From contig NZ_QXGH01000011.1 in the NCBI RefSeq assembly GCF_003515065.1, positions 1 to 64,000 of the forward strand: DNA of 64,000 nucleotides, read 5' to 3'. The notes beneath the pieces were generated by a model, which was not told the DNA's origin, searched no databases, and saw only the letters and a program-made list of their open reading frames with translations. The number at the start of each line of letters is the position of its first letter. Position 1 is the stretch's first letter. A program made the translations under genes and the position numbers. This document shows, in pieces, positions 62,091 through 64,000 of the stretch. The DNA comes from Nocardioides immobilis. GTDB lineage: Bacteria; Actinomycetota; Actinomycetes; Propionibacteriales; Nocardioidaceae.

Positions 62091-62459
62091 TCAGAGCAGG
62101 TCGAGGAGCCAGGACGGGCGCACGGTGACCGCCCCGACCCCGGCCACCCGGGCGTCGAGGGCGCGGTCCGCGGTGACGACGGTGACCCGGTCGCCGCGCT
62201 CGGCGGCAGCGCGCGCCTCGGCGACGATGGTCGAGTCGCCGTCCTTCGGCGCATGGACGGTGCGCACGTGTGCGTCGCGCCCCGGTCGTACGCCGCCCTT
62301 CGCGCCCCCCTCGAGCACGAGCACGACCACGTCCTGAGGCACGTCGGCGACCAGCAGCTGCTCGTGCAGCCGCTGTGCCGCGCCGGCGCGGTCCTTCCAC
62401 CACCCGTCAGGCCGGGTGCCGACGACGTTCGCCGCGTCGACGATCAGGACCGTCGCCAC
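62091..62459 (-). CDS. NYN/PIN-like domain protein
   Basis: 122 residues: MATVLIVDAANVVGTRPDGW, VVVLVLEGGAKGGVRPGRDA, KDGDSTIVAEARAAAERGDR, VTVVTADRALDARV. The conserved Asp in VDAANV, the D-S-T and the VTADRAL motif fit a PIN/NYN metal-dependent nuclease fold. GTG 62459 is four bases after the ffh stop, so it is probably cotranscribed. RNA target unknown. Confidence 0.75.
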   Translation of the reverse strand: MATVLIVDAANVVGTRPDGWWKDRAGAAQRLHEQLLVADVPQDVVVLVLEGGAKGGVRPGRDAHVRTVHAPKDGDSTIVAEARAAAERGDRVTVVTADRALDARVAGVGAVTVRPSWLLDLL

Positions 62460-62463
62460 GAGG

Positions 62464-64000
62464 TCACTTCAGGAACTTGGAGAAGTCCTTGGGGAGGTCG
62501 AGGTTCGCGGCCGCAGCCTCGTAGTCGACGTCCTCGCCGGCGGGCAGACCGAACGGGTTCGCCGCCTGCTCCTCGGCCTTCGCCTTGGCGGCCGCCGCCT
62601 CCTGCGCAGCCTTGGCCGGGTTGCCGGACCGGCGCTGCCCGCCCTTGCCCTTCGCCTTCTGCGCCTGCTTGGCCTTGGCCCGCTTGCCGCCGCCAGGACC
62701 GCCCATGCCCGGCATCCCCGGCATGCCGGGCATCCCCGGCACTCCACCGAAGCCGCCGCCCTTGGCCATCTGCATCATCATCTTCCGCGCCTCGAAGAAG
62801 CGGTCGACGAGACCGTTGACGTCGGCGACGGTGCGTCCGGAGCCCTTGGCGATCCGGGCCCGGCGAGAGCCGTCGATGATCTTGGGGTTGTCGCGCTCGG
62901 CCGGCGTCATCGAGCGGATGACCGCCTCGACGCGGTCGATCTCGCGCTCGTCGAAGTTCTCGAGCTGCTCGCGGATCTGGCCCGCGCCCGGCAGCATCTT
63001 GAGGATCTTCGTCATCGAGCCGAGCTTCTTGATCTGCTGCATCTGCTCGAGGAAGTCGTCGAGGGTGAACTCGCCGCCCTGCCCGCTGAGCTTCTGCGCC
63101 GCCTTGAGCGCCTGCTCCTGGTCGAAGGCCTTCTCGGCCTGCTCGATCAGGGTCATGACGTCGCCCATGTCGAGGATGCGCGAGGCCATCCGGTCGGGGT
63201 GGAAGACGTCGAAGTCGGTCATCTTCTCGCCGGACGAGGCGAACATGACCGGCCGGCCGGTGACCTGGCGGATCGACAGCGCGGCGCCACCACGGGCGTC
63301 GCCGTCGAGCTTGGTGAGGACGACACCGTCGTACCCGACGCCGTCGAGGAACGCCTGCGCCGTCGTCAGCGCGTCCTGACCGATCATCGCGTCGACGACG
63401 AAAAGGACCTCGTCGGGCTGGACGGCGTCACGGATGCCGACAGCCTGGGCCATCATCTCGGAGTCGACGCCGAGCCGGCCCGCGGTGTCGACCACGACGA
63501 CGTCGTACAGCTTGCGCTTGGCCTCCTCGATGGACGCCCGGGCGACGCCGATCGGGTCACCGACACCGTTGCCGGCCTCCGGCGCGAACACCGGTACGCC
63601 GACCTTGTCGCCGTTGACCTGCAGCTGCTGGACGGCGTTGGGGCGCTGGAGGTCGCACGCGACCAGCAGCGGCGACTTGCCCTGCTCCTTGAGCCACAGC
63701 GCGAGCTTGGCCGCGAGCGTCGTCTTACCGGCACCCTGGAGACCCGCCAGCATGATGACGGTCGGCCCGGTCTTGGCGTAGCGGAGACGCCGGGTCTCGC
63801 CGCCGAGGATGGTGACCAGCTCGTCGTTGACGATCTTGACGACCTGCTGAGCGGGGTTCAGCGCACCGCTGACCTCCTCGCCGCGGGCGCGCTCCTTGAC
63901 GGCGGCGACGAAGTCCTTGACCACCGGCAGCGCGACATCGGCCTCGAGCAGGGCGATCCGGATCTCGCGCGCGGTCGCGTCGATGTCGGCCTCGGAGAGT
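62464..64000 (-). CDS. ffh: Signal recognition particle protein, C-terminal 512 residues (start outside window)
   Basis: SRP54 GTPase that delivers nascent membrane proteins to FtsY. The frame is open to the right edge (LSEADIDATAREIRIALLEA is the end of the N domain). G-domain motifs: LAGLQGAGKTTLAAKLALWL (G1), VVVDTAGRLG (G3), VLTKLDGDARGGAALSI (G4) and FASSGEKMTDFDVF (G5). The M domain (FTLDDFLEQMQQIKKLGSMT, IDGSRRARIAKGSGRTVADV) is followed by a Met/Gly-Pro-rich segment and a basic C-terminal tail longer than in E. coli. Confidence 0.97.
   Translation of the reverse strand, partial: LSEADIDATAREIRIALLEADVALPVVKDFVAAVKERARGEEVSGALNPAQQVVKIVNDELVTILGGETRRLRYAKTGPTVIMLAGLQGAGKTTLAAKLALWLKEQGKSPLLVACDLQRPNAVQQLQVNGDKVGVPVFAPEAGNGVGDPIGVARASIEEAKRKLYDVVVVDTAGRLGVDSEMMAQAVGIRDAVQPDEVLFVVDAMIGQDALTTAQAFLDGVGYDGVVLTKLDGDARGGAALSIRQVTGRPVMFASSGEKMTDFDVFHPDRMASRILDMGDVMTLIEQAEKAFDQEQALKAAQKLSGQGGEFTLDDFLEQMQQIKKLGSMTKILKMLPGAGQIREQLENFDEREIDRVEAVIRSMTPAERDNPKIIDGSRRARIAKGSGRTVADVNGLVDRFFEARKMMMQMAKGGGFGGVPGMPGMPGMPGMGGPGGGKRAKAKQAQKAKGKGGQRRSGNPAKAAQEAAAAKAKAEEQAANPFGLPAGEDVDYEAAAANLDLPKDFSKFLK

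Overview
The window is a roughly 70% GC actinobacterial chromosome segment, most likely from Nocardioides or a close relative in the Nocardioidaceae. The evidence is the GlgE-type glucan operon, the DUF222/13E12-type remnant with an actinobacterial SOS box, GTG/TTG starts and TANNNT leaderless promoters, a GlnR-type operator, and the classical actinobacterial order ffh - rpsP - khpA - rimM - trmD - rplS - lepB - rnhB - DUF2469 - yraN - comM - dprA - xerC - M23 peptidase - rpsB - tsf - pyrH - frr - cdsA - rlmN, read leftwards from 64000 to about 22850 with accessory genes interspersed.

Layout. 1-592: end of an IS3-family element inserted into an already frameshifted DUF222/13E12 gene, which still carries a perfect LexA box. 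593-7614: one rightward operon glgE-treS-mak-glgB, a complete trehalose-to-branched-glucan pathway. 7670-25219: mixed metabolism and regulation. It holds a NUDIX hydrolase, a DMT exporter with a divergent LysR gene, a PD-(D/E)XK-like (DUF559-type) protein framed by four copies of a palindrome, an EI24 protein, a CnoX-like co-chaperone, a PH-domain/MarR pair, a secreted M1 peptidase, a RIO kinase, an acyl-CoA dehydrogenase with a divergent HxlR regulator, a LOG-like protein, a GT4 mannosyltransferase, a Tat-exported phosphoesterase, rlmN and an orphan glycosyltransferase half-domain. 25163-35983: translation and cell-envelope housekeeping (cdsA, frr, pyrH, tsf, rpsB), a zinc-ribbon/SPFH membrane-stress module like YdjG/YdjI, then an M23 protein, xerC and dprA.

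35984-44183 is the most unusual region: an 8.2-kb element integrated by a serine integrase into comM (yifB). Joining the outer comM pieces at a two-base core restores an exact 552-codon reading frame. The element has a serine integrase, a run of small overlapping phage genes, an HTH protein containing iteron-like repeats, a candidate small-terminase-like protein and an HK97-type major capsid protein. I see no portal, large terminase, protease or tail gene. It resembles the mycobacterial phiRv1/phiRv2 elements and capsid-encoding phage satellites. It splits the yraN-comM-dprA-xerC operon.

45124-64000: yraN, a TadE/TadG pilus-like cluster, DUF2469, rnhB, lepB, rplS, a membrane protein with PQYGQ repeats, a Fic protein with its own inhibitory motif, a GlnR-controlled amt gene, a trmD-GNAT fusion, rimM, khpA, rpsP, an amidohydrolase, an ABC-F protein behind a short leader ORF, a PIN/NYN-like protein, and ffh running off the right edge.

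No rRNA, tRNA or CRISPR array was found.
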